Source: Chitinophagaceae bacterium (GTDB lineage: Bacteria > Bacteroidota > Bacteroidia > Chitinophagales > Chitinophagaceae). From it: a stretch of 64,000 nucleotides of DNA. Under the pieces are notes generated by a model that saw nothing but the letters and a program-made list of their open reading frames with translations, made no database searches and was not told the origin of the DNA. Positions 55,470 to 64,000 of this stretch are shown in pieces. The position numbers and the translations under genes were made by a program. Location of the stretch: positions 1 to 64,000 of the forward strand of contig JAFKGR010000015.1 in the NCBI GenBank assembly GCA_017307735.1, in the 5' to 3' direction. Every line of letters begins with the position of its first letter. The first letter of the stretch is position 1.

Positions 55470-56153
55470 TTAACCTTCTAAACGTCCTGATTTCCCCTTC
55501 CTCCTTTCCGTTCTCTCGACAGATTGCTGATTTCTCCATTCATCAATTTTTGCATGATTGCCGCTGAGCAGCACATCCGGCACTTTCCATCCTCTGAATT
55601 CTTCCGGCCTTGTATAAACTGGCGGGGCAAGTAATCCATCCTGAAAGGAATCGAGAAGGGCTGAGGTTTCATCATTTAAAACGCCGGGTAATAATCTGCA
55701 AATTGCATCTGTAATAACGGCTGCTCCCAATTCGCCGCCGCTCAAAACATATTCCCCGATGGAAATTTCTTTTGTGATAAAATGGTCTCTGATTCTCTGA
55801 TCTATTCCTTTGTAATGTCCGCAAATCATCAATAGATTTTCCTTCATTGAAAGGTGATTAGCCAATTTTTGATCAAACATTTCTCCGTCGGGGGTCAGGA
55901 AAATGATTTCATCGTATTTTACTTTTTCACTCAAAGATTCAATGGCGTTGACCAGCGGCTCAATCATCAATACAAGCCCTGCTCCGCCACCAAACTGATA
56001 ATCGTCAATTTGTGCGTGTTTGTAATTTGTATAATCTCTGATGTTGTGAATATAAATTTCAACGAGTTTACTCTCCTGCGCTCTTTTTAAAATGGAGTGC
56101 TGGAAAAAACTTTCCATCAACTGTGGAACGGCAGAAAGTATATCGATTCTCAT
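55470..56153 (-). CDS. trmD: tRNA (guanine-37-N1) methyltransferase TrmD
   Basis: A 227-residue SPOUT-fold methyltransferase that adds the methyl group to G37 next to the anticodon of several tRNAs, using S-adenosylmethionine. Family signatures seen are [40 protein letters not shown] and the knot region [20 protein letters not shown]. The length matches the family. The ATG at 56153 is clear. It is convergent with the tRNA-Gly; tRNAs reading GGG are among plausible substrates, although whether tRNA-Gly(CCC) is one here is inference. The C-terminal tail ([17 protein letters not shown]) is basic. Confidence 0.95.
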   Translation of the reverse strand: MRIDILSAVPQLMESFFQHSILKRAQESKLVEIYIHNIRDYTNYKHAQIDDYQFGGGAGLVLMIEPLVNAIESLSEKVKYDEIIFLTPDGEMFDQKLANHLSMKENLLMICGHYKGIDQRIRDHFITKEISIGEYVLSGGELGAAVITDAICRLLPGVLNDETSALLDSFQDGLLAPPVYTRPEEFRGWKVPDVLLSGNHAKIDEWRNQQSVERTERRKGKSGRLEG

Positions 56154-56234
56154 TTGGCAAAATTATCGTTTAGAAAGGTTTGAAATTTCTGTAACTTTCT
56201 TGAATAAACTACAATTTTTGTTTCAACGTGAAAT

Positions 56235-56510
56235 ATGAAAAAGTTTCTGATTTTTTTATTTACCCTGATTACATTTTTGATTATCATCAGTGCGTATCTC
56301 CATCTGGTTCACTCCACAATCGCTTCTTATTTTATAACCGCAACTCTACTTCTTTTTATAACCTTTGACATTCTATGCCTTGCCTGGATTTATCGATCTA
56401 AGTCTATGAATAAATCTGAAAAATGGATGTATGGGATCGCTGTGGTTTTAGTTGGATGGATAGGAGGATTGCTTTATTTGGTCAGGAGAAAAAACAACAT
56501 TTTAAATTGA
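56235..56510 (+). CDS. Small membrane protein, PLDc_N-like
   Basis: A 91-residue protein with three hydrophobic segments (KFLIFLFTLITFLIIISAYL, YFITATLLLFITFDILCLAW, MYGIAVVLVGWIGGLLYLVR). The last, WIGGLLYLVRRK, resembles the PLDc_N signature found in short membrane proteins. Function unknown. It is divergent from trmD (81 bp) and converges on uvrB with 25 bp between ends. Confidence 0.7.
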   Translation: MKKFLIFLFTLITFLIIISAYLHLVHSTIASYFITATLLLFITFDILCLAWIYRSKSMNKSEKWMYGIAVVLVGWIGGLLYLVRRKNNILN

Positions 56511-56535
56511 CAGCAATAAGGGTTCACTATTCCCA

Positions 56536-58563
56536 TTAATTTTTCATCCCTTCCAATTCCTTTTGTAGCCTGAACATCTCATCTCTTAACCTGGCAGCTT
56601 CCATAAAATCCATATCTTTTGCAGCTTTTTCCATTTTTTCTTTGGTTTGCTTAATGGCTTTCTTCATTTTCGGGATGGAGTTATATTCTTCCTGTTCTGC
56701 CGCAACGATAATTTCGTTTTCAACTGCCATCTCAGATTTCTGATCGTAACCTTTGATATCGAGCACCGAGGTCTGACCCATGATCTGTTCAACTGATTTA
56801 CGTATAGTCACTGGTGTTATATGATGAATTCTGTTGTATTCAATTTGCTTTTCTCTGCGCCGGTTGGTTTCGTCAATTGTTTTTTGCATGCTCTCTGTCA
56901 TCGTATTGGCATAGAAAATGACAAGTCCGTCTGCATTTCGCGCAGCCCGGCCGGCAGTTTGTGTCAGGGATCTTTCATTCCTCAGAAACCCTTCTTTGTC
57001 TGCATCGAGAATGGCTACCAGTGAGACTTCCGGAATATCCAATCCTTCACGCAACAGGTTTACACCGACCAACACATCAATCTCGCCAAGGCGCAGTTGT
57101 CGTAAGATTTCAATCCGGTCAAGGGTGTGCACTTCGCTGTGGATATATTTGGATTTGATGTTGATGCGTTGCAGGTATTTGTCCATTTCTTCTGCCATCC
57201 GTTTGGTGAGTGTGGTTACCAATACACGGTCTCCTTTTTCAACACGCTTGTCTATCTCTTCCAGCAAATCATCAATCTGATTAACAGATGGCCTGACTTC
57301 AATGGGAGGATCGAGTAAACCTGTCGGGCGGACCACCTGCTCTACGATGACACCACCTGTTTTTTCCAGCTCAAAATCTCCCGGGGTGGCGCTGACAAAA
57401 ATGGTCTGGTTCAGCATGCTTTCAAATTCATTGAAGTTCAGTGGGCGGTTATCCAACGCTGAAGGCAACCTGAATCCATAATCTACCAGAATCAATTTTC
57501 TTGAACGGTCGCCACCATACATCCCACTCACCTGAGGAATGGTCTGGTGGCTTTCATCAATAAAACAAAGAAAGTCTTTTGGAAAATAATCCAGCAGACA
57601 GAAAGGCCTTGTTCCTGGTTCGCGGCGGTCAAAAAATCTGGAATAGTTTTCAACACCATTGCAATATCCCAGTTCCCGGATCATTTCCACATCATAGGCC
57701 ACGCGTTCAGAAATTCTTTGCGCTTCAATGTACTTGCCGATACTTTTAAAATATTCTGCCTGACGAGCTGCCTCATCCTGAATTTCTGAAAGGATATTGG
57801 TGATCTGATTTTTTGGCGCGAGATAAAGATTTGCAGGAAAGATCGCTGCATTGTCCACGCTGGCAATTCGTTTGCCGGTGCTGATTTCCAAAGTATCAAT
57901 GGTTTCAATCTCATCTCCAAAAAAAGTAACCCGGATCCCATTGTCCATATAGGGTAGATTGATGTCCACTGTATCTCCTTTTACACGAAAAGTGCCGCGG
58001 GTAAAATCGGTTTGCGTTCGGTTGTAAAGACTATTGACCAATGCATGCAAAAACCCCTGTCTGCTGACGTTCTGACCCTGGTGGATCCTGACCACTCCTT
58101 CTGCAAAATCTTTCGGATTGCCAATACCATAAATACAACTTACACTTGCAACCACCACAATATCTCTTCGCCCGGTCAGTAATTGAGAAGTGGCTGCCAG
58201 CCTGAGTTTATCGAGTTCTTCATTGATGCTCAAATCCTTTTCGATGTAGGTATCACTGACAGGCATGTAGGCTTCCGGCTGATAATAATCGTAGTAAGAC
58301 ACAAAATATCCCACTGAATTTTCAGGGAAAAATTGCCTGAATTCTCCGTAAAGCTGTGCCACCAATGTTTTATTGTGAGTAAGAATCAGCGTAGGCCTTT
58401 GTAAATTTTGAATAACATTTGCCATCGTAAATGTTTTTCCGCTACCCGTCACTCCGAGTAATGTCTGGAATTTTTCGCCCGCGAGTACTCCTTCTGTTAA
58501 TTGCCGGATGGCTTCCGGTTGATCTCCCGCAGGGGCAAATGAAGAATTTAGATGAAACTGCAT
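56536..58563 (-). CDS. uvrB: Excinuclease ABC subunit UvrB
   Basis: A 675-residue helicase-like damage-verification subunit of nucleotide excision repair, working with UvrA and UvrC. Walker A is GVTGSGKT (37-44), the beta-hairpin region is YFVSYYDYYQPEAYMP, the DEAD-like motif is FIDESHQT, motif VI is QTAGRAARN, and the C-terminal UVR domain (KAAKDMDFMEAARLRDEMFR) contacts UvrC. The length is normal for the family. ATG at 58563 is preferred to GTG at 58569, because the family begins directly with a short lead before FAPAGDQPEAI. No partner genes are adjacent, as is usual. Confidence 0.97.
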   Translation of the reverse strand: MQFHLNSSFAPAGDQPEAIRQLTEGVLAGEKFQTLLGVTGSGKTFTMANVIQNLQRPTLILTHNKTLVAQLYGEFRQFFPENSVGYFVSYYDYYQPEAYMPVSDTYIEKDLSINEELDKLRLAATSQLLTGRRDIVVVASVSCIYGIGNPKDFAEGVVRIHQGQNVSRQGFLHALVNSLYNRTQTDFTRGTFRVKGDTVDINLPYMDNGIRVTFFGDEIETIDTLEISTGKRIASVDNAAIFPANLYLAPKNQITNILSEIQDEAARQAEYFKSIGKYIEAQRISERVAYDVEMIRELGYCNGVENYSRFFDRREPGTRPFCLLDYFPKDFLCFIDESHQTIPQVSGMYGGDRSRKLILVDYGFRLPSALDNRPLNFNEFESMLNQTIFVSATPGDFELEKTGGVIVEQVVRPTGLLDPPIEVRPSVNQIDDLLEEIDKRVEKGDRVLVTTLTKRMAEEMDKYLQRINIKSKYIHSEVHTLDRIEILRQLRLGEIDVLVGVNLLREGLDIPEVSLVAILDADKEGFLRNERSLTQTAGRAARNADGLVIFYANTMTESMQKTIDETNRRREKQIEYNRIHHITPVTIRKSVEQIMGQTSVLDIKGYDQKSEMAVENEIIVAAEQEEYNSIPKMKKAIKQTKEKMEKAAKDMDFMEAARLRDEMFRLQKELEGMKN

Positions 58564-58934
58564 GAACACCGCAATTTACGACAGAATGGATGCTCATACA
58601 AAATAGCACCGGAGTTTTGGAATAGAATATTGTTAAGAAATAAATTTTCAATTGTACCTGGGCGTGATTGCTTGAATTGTTTTCAGGGGCGGAAGGTTTT
58701 AATTCCAGATTGAAAACTTTTTTTTCAGACAGTATGAATCCGGTAATGATAATGATTCGTAGAGAGTTGAGCATGAATTTCCACAACAGATATACATATT
58801 TGTAAGTATTATGTGTATGTGTTACATTAATACAGGGTTATAAACTGGCACAGTTGCGTATTAAATAATGATATGATTCGATCTCTAATAGTTGGCCGGA
58901 TGTGTCCGGGCAGAAGTTTTAAAAGGAGGTGGTT
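58564..58934. other. 371-bp intergenic region upstream of uvrB and the SPW gene
   Basis: It presumably holds the divergent promoters. No gene was seen; an open frame at 58442-58786 (minus) overlaps uvrB and is a shadow. A partly symmetric AT-rich segment (ATACATATTTGTAAGTATTA...) lies near 58790-58815. A strong AGGAGG site at 58924-58929 precedes the SPW gene. Confidence 0.35.
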
Positions 58935-59294
58935 ATGAAGAGTTCGCGAAGGTGGCAGGATTGGTTGATATTGGCAGGAGGTATCTGGCTTTTTATTTCG
59001 CCCTGGTTTTTCTCAAATGCACCTGCAAATTATACATGGGATGCCTTTCTGATTGGTATTTTGCTGATTGTTTTTTCTATTTGGGCACTGGACGATAAAA
59101 AAGTCTGGGAAGAATGGATCACGCTTGTAATTGGGGCATGGGTTTTTGTTTCACCCTGGATTTTTAGTTTTGAAGGGATAGGGCTTGAATGGAATTTCTT
59201 TATAATAGGAGGGCTTGTTTTTATTCTTTCACTCTGTGATATAGGAAGTGGAATTAAACTGCATCATGGGCATAAGCCACTTTCCGCTTTCTGA
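58935..59294 (+). CDS. SPW-repeat membrane protein
   Basis: A 119-residue protein with four hydrophobic segments and the SPW motif twice (IWLFISPWFFSNAP at about residue 20, AWVFVSPWIFSFEG at about 74). The family is of unknown function and common in environmental bacteria. The ATG at 58935 is preceded by a textbook Shine-Dalgarno sequence AGGAGGT with five bases between, unlike nearly every other gene in this window, which may hint at acquisition from outside the phylum. A terminator follows directly. Confidence 0.88.
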   Translation: MKSSRRWQDWLILAGGIWLFISPWFFSNAPANYTWDAFLIGILLIVFSIWALDDKKVWEEWITLVIGAWVFVSPWIFSFEGIGLEWNFFIIGGLVFILSLCDIGSGIKLHHGHKPLSAF

Positions 59295-59318
59295 TACATT
59301 TGATTAGATGAAACCTAC

Positions 59319-59350
59319 AAAAAAAGCAGATTCTTTAATCTGCTTTTTTT
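59319..59350 (+). terminator. Rho-independent terminator after the SPW gene
   Basis: AAAAAGCAGATT-ctt-TAATCTGCTTTTT forms a hairpin of about twelve pairs ending in a T run; the A run on the other side makes it bidirectional. It lies 25 bases past the stop. Confidence 0.88.
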
Positions 59351-59364
59351 GTATTCTGTGTTTT

Positions 59365-59608
59365 GAACTCAAATTTTGCAGTTGACTGCAAAGCGACTAA
59401 GAAATCCTAATGCTCAATTATACCAAAAGGATATCCATATTAGTCCAATAAAATTGGCCTAAACTGCTATCACATTCCCGATTTTCGGGAAAGGCGGCAT
59501 AATACATATGATTTATGGGGTATATTAAGATTCATTTTGGTATTAAATCATTTTTACAAAAGCTTTCTAAACCGGGGTTACCAGGATGCTTTACTCAAAT
59601 CCCGGTTG
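59365..59608. repeat. Dispersed palindromic repeat, copy 2
   Basis: It begins AACTCAAATTTTGCAGTTGA and shares with copy 1 (45385-45545) GCAAAGCGACTAAGAAATCC, TAATGCTCAA, GGGGTTACC and the ATCCCGGTT ending. The middle is different and longer (about 240 bp in total), and it includes a GCTATCACATTCC segment and a small TCCCGATTTTCGGGA hairpin. It lies just before the PafA-like gene's 3' end. Confidence 0.55.
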
Positions 59609-59623
59609 AATTCTCTTGCGATT

Positions 59624-61261
59624 TTATTTTGCAATCTCCGTGATTACTTTCCCTACATTTCCACTGGGCATTTGAATATGAAGCAGGGTCGCTAATGTAG
59701 GTGCAATGTCAGACATGTAATAGGTTTTGGAAGTGTGTCCATGGGTAATTCCCCATCCCATAAATATCAAAGGTATGTGGGTGTCATAAGGGTTCCATGC
59801 GCCATGGGTAGTGCCCTTTCCATTGCTTGGGAACCATCCTGATTCTGGAATTATTATGAGTTCTCCGGCCCTTTTCGGATTGTACCCGTTTGCAATCATA
59901 AATTTAACCGGTTCAGGAATGGCAGATTTTCCAATGTTCGGAATGTCAGCAGCGAAAGCTACGCCGGGTTGCCTCTCCAGAATTCTCACTGCTTCAGCTT
60001 TCACTTCATCAAAATTGAGGTGCAGGCTGTCAATTAATTTCTTGTTTGCCCTCAAATGATAATTCAGATCGTTTACAATGAGATTCCCATTTCCAAATCT
60101 TTTCTGAAGGCCGTCGTGTAATGCTTTTACCAATTCTGTAGTTTGTAAAAAATCTGCGGGAAGTTTGTGCGCCTTCATGAAATTAATGGCATGGGCCGCT
60201 CCGTGATCTGCTGTCAGGAATACAGTATAATTTCCTTTGCCGATCCTTGCATCAAGAAAAGAGAAGAAAGATGCAAGGTCTTTGTCCAATCTCAAATAAG
60301 TATCTTCTGCTTCTATCGAATTAGGCCCGTATTTATGGCCCACATAATCCGTTGATGCAAGATTGACGGTAAGAAAGTCAGTATAATTTCCGCTGCCCAA
60401 ATCATATCCATCTATGGCAGCTTCCGCAAAATTTAGAGTAAGGGTATTTCCGAAAGGAGTGGAGCGAATCAGGCCTTTGTCGGTCTTGAAAAATTCTGAA
60501 ATCTTATGAGGAAAAACAGGATTTTTTTCTTCTTTGGAAGTTCCTTCCCAGGGTACATTGTCAGCTGTACTTTCGGTATAGGTACTGATTGGATACAATG
60601 TATTCCAGTCTTTCGACATAAATTTTGCAGGTTCATCCTTTGCATTGAAATTTTTTACCCAATCCGGCAATTCGTTCATATACCAGGTACTGGTTATAAA
60701 TTTTTGAGAATCATCATCGTACCAGAAAGCGCCGTTGGCAGCGTGGCCTGCGGGCAAAATCGATGCACGGTCTTTTAAAGAAACACCCACTACTTTTGAA
60801 TGAAAATTTGTAGCCAAACGCAGTTCGTCAGTGATGGTTGTGACGAGCAGATTGCGCGGCGACATTTTTCCGGCCTTCGTATCTGCGCCAACACTCTGCA
60901 CAGTGCTGTCATCAGTACAATAAACATTTTGAAGTGTATTTTGATCTATCCAGTTGTTTCCCGTAATCCCGTCAATGGCAGGAACGGAACCCGTGAAAAT
61001 AACGGTGTGTCCAACTGCTGTATAGGAAGGCACATAATTGATGAACGTATTTTTTACTTCAAAACCTTCATTCATTAACCTTTTGAATCCTCCATCGCCA
61101 TACCGGTCATAATATCGATATAAATAATCCCAGCGCATCTGATCAGCTACAATACCGACAACTAATTTGGGCCGTTGAAGTTTTTGTTGGGACTTTACTG
61201 ATGGGATCCAGAGAAAAAGTAAGAACAGGATCACAATGGAAAAGATAGATTTTTGTTTCAT
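59624..61261 (-). CDS. PafA-like alkaline phosphatase, exported
   Basis: A 545-residue phosphatase of the PafA type, an alkaline phosphatase superfamily member that releases phosphate from many phosphomonoesters. The ATG at 61261 is chosen; it begins the signal peptide (MKQKSIFSIVILFLLFLWIP). Metal-binding D40 is in VGIVADQMRWDYL; the nucleophile is T81 in PSYTAVGHT; downstream ligands include TADHGA and WFPSNGKGTTHGAWNPYDTH. PafA enzymes are typical of Bacteroidota and work in the periplasm. It is monocistronic, with the repeat at 59365 past its 3' end. Longer N-terminal frames (ATG 61327) are less likely. Confidence 0.93.
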   Translation of the reverse strand: MKQKSIFSIVILFLLFLWIPSVKSQQKLQRPKLVVGIVADQMRWDYLYRYYDRYGDGGFKRLMNEGFEVKNTFINYVPSYTAVGHTVIFTGSVPAIDGITGNNWIDQNTLQNVYCTDDSTVQSVGADTKAGKMSPRNLLVTTITDELRLATNFHSKVVGVSLKDRASILPAGHAANGAFWYDDDSQKFITSTWYMNELPDWVKNFNAKDEPAKFMSKDWNTLYPISTYTESTADNVPWEGTSKEEKNPVFPHKISEFFKTDKGLIRSTPFGNTLTLNFAEAAIDGYDLGSGNYTDFLTVNLASTDYVGHKYGPNSIEAEDTYLRLDKDLASFFSFLDARIGKGNYTVFLTADHGAAHAINFMKAHKLPADFLQTTELVKALHDGLQKRFGNGNLIVNDLNYHLRANKKLIDSLHLNFDEVKAEAVRILERQPGVAFAADIPNIGKSAIPEPVKFMIANGYNPKRAGELIIIPESGWFPSNGKGTTHGAWNPYDTHIPLIFMGWGITHGHTSKTYYMSDIAPTLATLLHIQMPSGNVGKVITEIAK

Positions 61262-61517
61262 TGTATAAATTTTCATTGGCGTTAAAGATAATAATACCAA
61301 ACCTGAAAGTTCAACTTTAGCGTTCATCTGAATCTTATCCCATCATACGGACAGATAGTATTTCGCAACAAAAAATTTATGCTGTTTACTGATCAGAATG
61401 AGTTTTGTTTTTCATCCGGAAGGTTTTTGGACTTGTAAAAAATGGTGAAAGTGTGGAAAAAAATTAGATAAAATTCTGCCAGTTAAACTAATTAACCATT
61501 ATATTTACAACGTACTT

Positions 61518-61525
61518 TATTTTTG
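61518..61525 (+). promoter_or_regulatory. Probable -7 promoter box of gltB
   Basis: TATTTTTG fits the phylum's TAnnTTTG box. It lies 47 bp before the start of gltB in an AT-rich leader. A clear -33 box was not seen. Confidence 0.4.
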
Positions 61526-61572
61526 TTAGATTTTATTTAATTAAATTTAATTTTTTTAATTAATATTTAAAG

Positions 61573-64000
61573 ATGGAACATCGCACACGGGGATTATACC
61601 GTCCTGAGTTTGAACATTCATCCTGTGGTGTTGGCTTTGTGGCCAATATCGCAGGGAATAAATCGCATCAGACCATTTCAGATACACTGACACTTTTAGA
61701 AAATATGAAACACCGCGGCGCATGTGGCTGCGAAGCCAATTCTGGTGATGGTGCAGGAATTATGTTCCAGATACCTCATGAGTTCTTCTCAAATGAAAGT
61801 ATCAGGCTTGGTTTCCAACTTCCTCCGTCCGGCCGTTATGCCGTAGGTGTCATCTTTTTTTCAAAAGATATTCCTACGCGTGAAGAGAGCAGAGAAATTT
61901 TTGTCAGGACATCCGAAGAATTGGGCCTGCAAATTTTGGCATTCAGAAAGGTACCGGTAAATATTTCAGACATTGGAAATTCTGCATTGAGTGTGGAGCC
62001 TGAAATGGAACAGGTTTTTATTGCCTGTCCTGAGCACATTAATGATCAGGATGACTTTGAAAGAAAATTGTTTGTTCTCAGAAACTATGCAACCCATACC
62101 ATTGAAAATTCGGTAAAGAAGGAAAAGATTGGATTTTATATCGCATCTCTCAGCTCAAGGACGATTGTATATAAAGGACAATTGACGAGCTGGCAATTGC
62201 GTTCTTATTTTCCCGATTTTCAGGACAAGAAACTGGTGACAGCTTTTGCCATGATACACTCAAGGTTTTCTACGAATACCTTTCCTTCCTGGAAACTCGC
62301 TCAGCCATTTCGCTACATAGCACACAATGGAGAAATCAATACGTTGCAGGGCAATTTGAACTGGCTGAAATCGAGTGAAAGATGTTTCAGTTCCCCGTTT
62401 TTCTCTGAGGCAGAAATGAAGATGATCCTGCCGGTAGTTTCGGGAGTGCAGTCCGATTCGGCTTGCCTTGACAACATGATAGAATTGCTGACTCTCACCG
62501 GCCGCCCGCTACCTCACGTAATGATGATGCTGATTCCGGAAGCATGGGATGGAAATGAACAAATGGATCCGGCCTTGAAAGCATTTTATGAATACCAGGC
62601 CTGCCTGATGGAACCCTGGGACGGGCCGGCAGCCATCAATTTTACAGATGGAAAAATAATCGGTGCAACACTTGACAGGAACGGACTTCGCCCTTCCCGG
62701 TATTGTGTAACTCACGATGGAAGAGTGATCCTTGCCTCCGAGACGGGGGCCTTGCCCGTCGCACCGGAAAATGTGAAAGAATATGGTCGTTTACAACCGG
62801 GAAAAATGTTTGTGGTCGATCTGGAACATGGGTGCATTCTGACAGATACAGAAATCAAACAACAGATTTCTTCTCAAAAACCTTATGCCGATTGGTTAAA
62901 TCAGTACAAAATAAGGTTGGAGGAATTACCGCCTCCCAGAGTGGCATTCACACATCTTTCTGATGAATCCGTATTCAAATACCAGAAAGCTTTCGGCTAT
63001 TCGGTAGAGGACATTAATACACTCATAAAACCAATGGCACTGGAAGGCCATGAACCGATTGGTTCTATGGGCCCGGATACTCCGCTGGCTGTTCTTTCCG
63101 ATCAACCTCAACACCTGAGCAGTTATTTTAAGCAGTTATTTGCCCAGGTCACCAATCCGCCGATTGATCCGATCAGGGAACGCATGGTCATGAGCCTTGC
63201 TTCCTACGTTGGAAACAACGGAAACCTTTTATTGGAGGAACCCATGCATTGCCATGCAGTCGCATTAAAACATCCGGTGCTGACCAGCACTGAACTTGAA
63301 AAATTGCGCAGTATCGACACCGGGATTTTTCAGGCCAAAACAATACAGATTTATTTCAGGGCGGATGGCCAGCCGGGAAGGCTGAAAGCTGCACTGGACC
63401 GCATTTGCAGATATGCCTCTGATGCAGTGGAAGACGGATTTGAAGTGATTATTTTATCAGACAGGGCCATCGATTCGGAACATGCGGCTATTCCGTCACT
63501 TTTGGCTACGTCTGCTGTCCATCATCACCTTATACGCAAAGGATACCGTGGTCAGGTGGGGTTGGTAGTAGAAGCAGGTGATGTTTGGGAAGTACATCAT
63601 TTTGCATCCCTGATTGGTTTTGGCGCAACAGCAATCAATCCGTATCTCGCTTTAGCTACGATCCGGAATATTAAAACCAATGATCAATGGGAAACAACGC
63701 TGGACAGTTATGAACTCAGAAAAAATTATATCGATGCCATCTGCAAAGGATTGTTGAAGGTGTTTTCAAAAATGGGGATCAGTACCCTGCAATCCTATCA
63801 GGGAGCACAGATTTTTGAAATACTGGGATTAAACAGCGAAGTGGTTGATAATTATTTTACCGGAGCTATCAGCAGAATTGAAGGGATGGGACTTGACGAT
63901 ATTGCGCGGGAGGCTTTGGCAAAACACCACATGGCGTTTGACGCAGGTTCGAAATCCATATCAAGACTCAATGCAGGAGGGCTTTACCAATGGAATCAAC
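61573..64000 (+). CDS. gltB: Glutamate synthase large subunit, N-terminal part
   Basis: The reading frame is open from ATG 61573 to the window end, about 809 codons; the rest lies outside. The enzyme makes two glutamates from glutamine and 2-oxoglutarate. The N-terminal amidotransferase of class II starts after a short propeptide at C18 (SSCGVGF), the catalytic cysteine once cleaved. Later signatures include GDGAGIMFQIP, HSRFSTNTFPSWKLAQPFRY, the AHNGEINT loop and GPDTPLAVLSDQPQ of the central domain. Near the right end comes the start of the FMN-binding synthase domain. The small subunit gltD would be expected downstream. Confidence 0.95.
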   Translation, partial: MEHRTRGLYRPEFEHSSCGVGFVANIAGNKSHQTISDTLTLLENMKHRGACGCEANSGDGAGIMFQIPHEFFSNESIRLGFQLPPSGRYAVGVIFFSKDIPTREESREIFVRTSEELGLQILAFRKVPVNISDIGNSALSVEPEMEQVFIACPEHINDQDDFERKLFVLRNYATHTIENSVKKEKIGFYIASLSSRTIVYKGQLTSWQLRSYFPDFQDKKLVTAFAMIHSRFSTNTFPSWKLAQPFRYIAHNGEINTLQGNLNWLKSSERCFSSPFFSEAEMKMILPVVSGVQSDSACLDNMIELLTLTGRPLPHVMMMLIPEAWDGNEQMDPALKAFYEYQACLMEPWDGPAAINFTDGKIIGATLDRNGLRPSRYCVTHDGRVILASETGALPVAPENVKEYGRLQPGKMFVVDLEHGCILTDTEIKQQISSQKPYADWLNQYKIRLEELPPPRVAFTHLSDESVFKYQKAFGYSVEDINTLIKPMALEGHEPIGSMGPDTPLAVLSDQPQHLSSYFKQLFAQVTNPPIDPIRERMVMSLASYVGNNGNLLLEEPMHCHAVALKHPVLTSTELEKLRSIDTGIFQAKTIQIYFRADGQPGRLKAALDRICRYASDAVEDGFEVIILSDRAIDSEHAAIPSLLATSAVHHHLIRKGYRGQVGLVVEAGDVWEVHHFASLIGFGATAINPYLALATIRNIKTNDQWETTLDSYELRKNYIDAICKGLLKVFSKMGISTLQSYQGAQIFEILGLNSEVVDNYFTGAISRIEGMGLDDIAREALAKHHMAFDAGSKSISRLNAGGLYQWNQ

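Overview
The window reads as chromosome from a member of the Bacteroidota, most likely the Chitinophagales/Sphingobacteriia side (inference). Supporting signs are a one-protein hybrid two-component sensor/regulator, many histidine kinases with TPR or propeller sensors, secreted proteins with short lysine-rich signal peptides, A-rich regions instead of Shine-Dalgarno sites before most genes, and several TAnnTTTG-type -7 promoter boxes. Core genes (trmD, uvrB, gltB, a tRNA-Gly) lie at the right-hand end. No prophage, insertion sequence or CRISPR array was seen.

Layout. 1-10.8 kb is a secreted hydrolase island: M1 and M13 metallopeptidases, a class C beta-lactamase-like hydrolase, and three paralogous secreted HExxH proteins with at least two degraded remnants. 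11-17.6 kb holds a TPR histidine kinase and a giant hybrid sensor/regulator. 17.9-26.8 kb carries a TsdA-type thiosulfate dehydrogenase with a secreted DsrE-like protein, a DUF4143 ATPase, a tricorn-type protease and a MauG-type dihaem protein. 27.5-34.7 kb has a LytTR regulator with its kinase, then small GYD, SnoaL-like and DUF4242 proteins, an epimerase-like protein and a cytochrome c. 34.8-43.0 kb is a second kinase block: a broken kinase, a propeller-GAF kinase, and a kinase / receiver / receiver-cyclase operon. 43.4-49.4 kb has a 1-Cys peroxiredoxin, two membrane proteins and a nitric oxide reductase operon whose catalytic subunit carries a fused DUF2249 domain. 49.4-64 kb is mostly housekeeping: YitT, an HD hydrolase, acyl-CoA dehydrogenase, thioesterase, an S4 protein, tRNA-Gly, trmD, uvrB, a PafA-like phosphatase and the start of gltB.

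The strongest unexplained structures are non-coding. (1) Eight tandem 127-bp copies of the 5' half of tRNA-Gly(CCC), each with an extra hairpin, lie directly upstream of the intact tRNA gene. (2) Four promoters share a 21-bp-spaced direct repeat placed exactly 28 bp before the -7 box. (3) A 30-35-nt leader motif is shared by three genes at 30.3-32.5 kb. (4) Palindromic repeats are inserted in frame in histidine kinase genes. Together the genes describe a heavily signal-regulated, respiratory, protein-degrading bacterium that can probably oxidise thiosulfate and detoxify or respire nitric oxide (inference).
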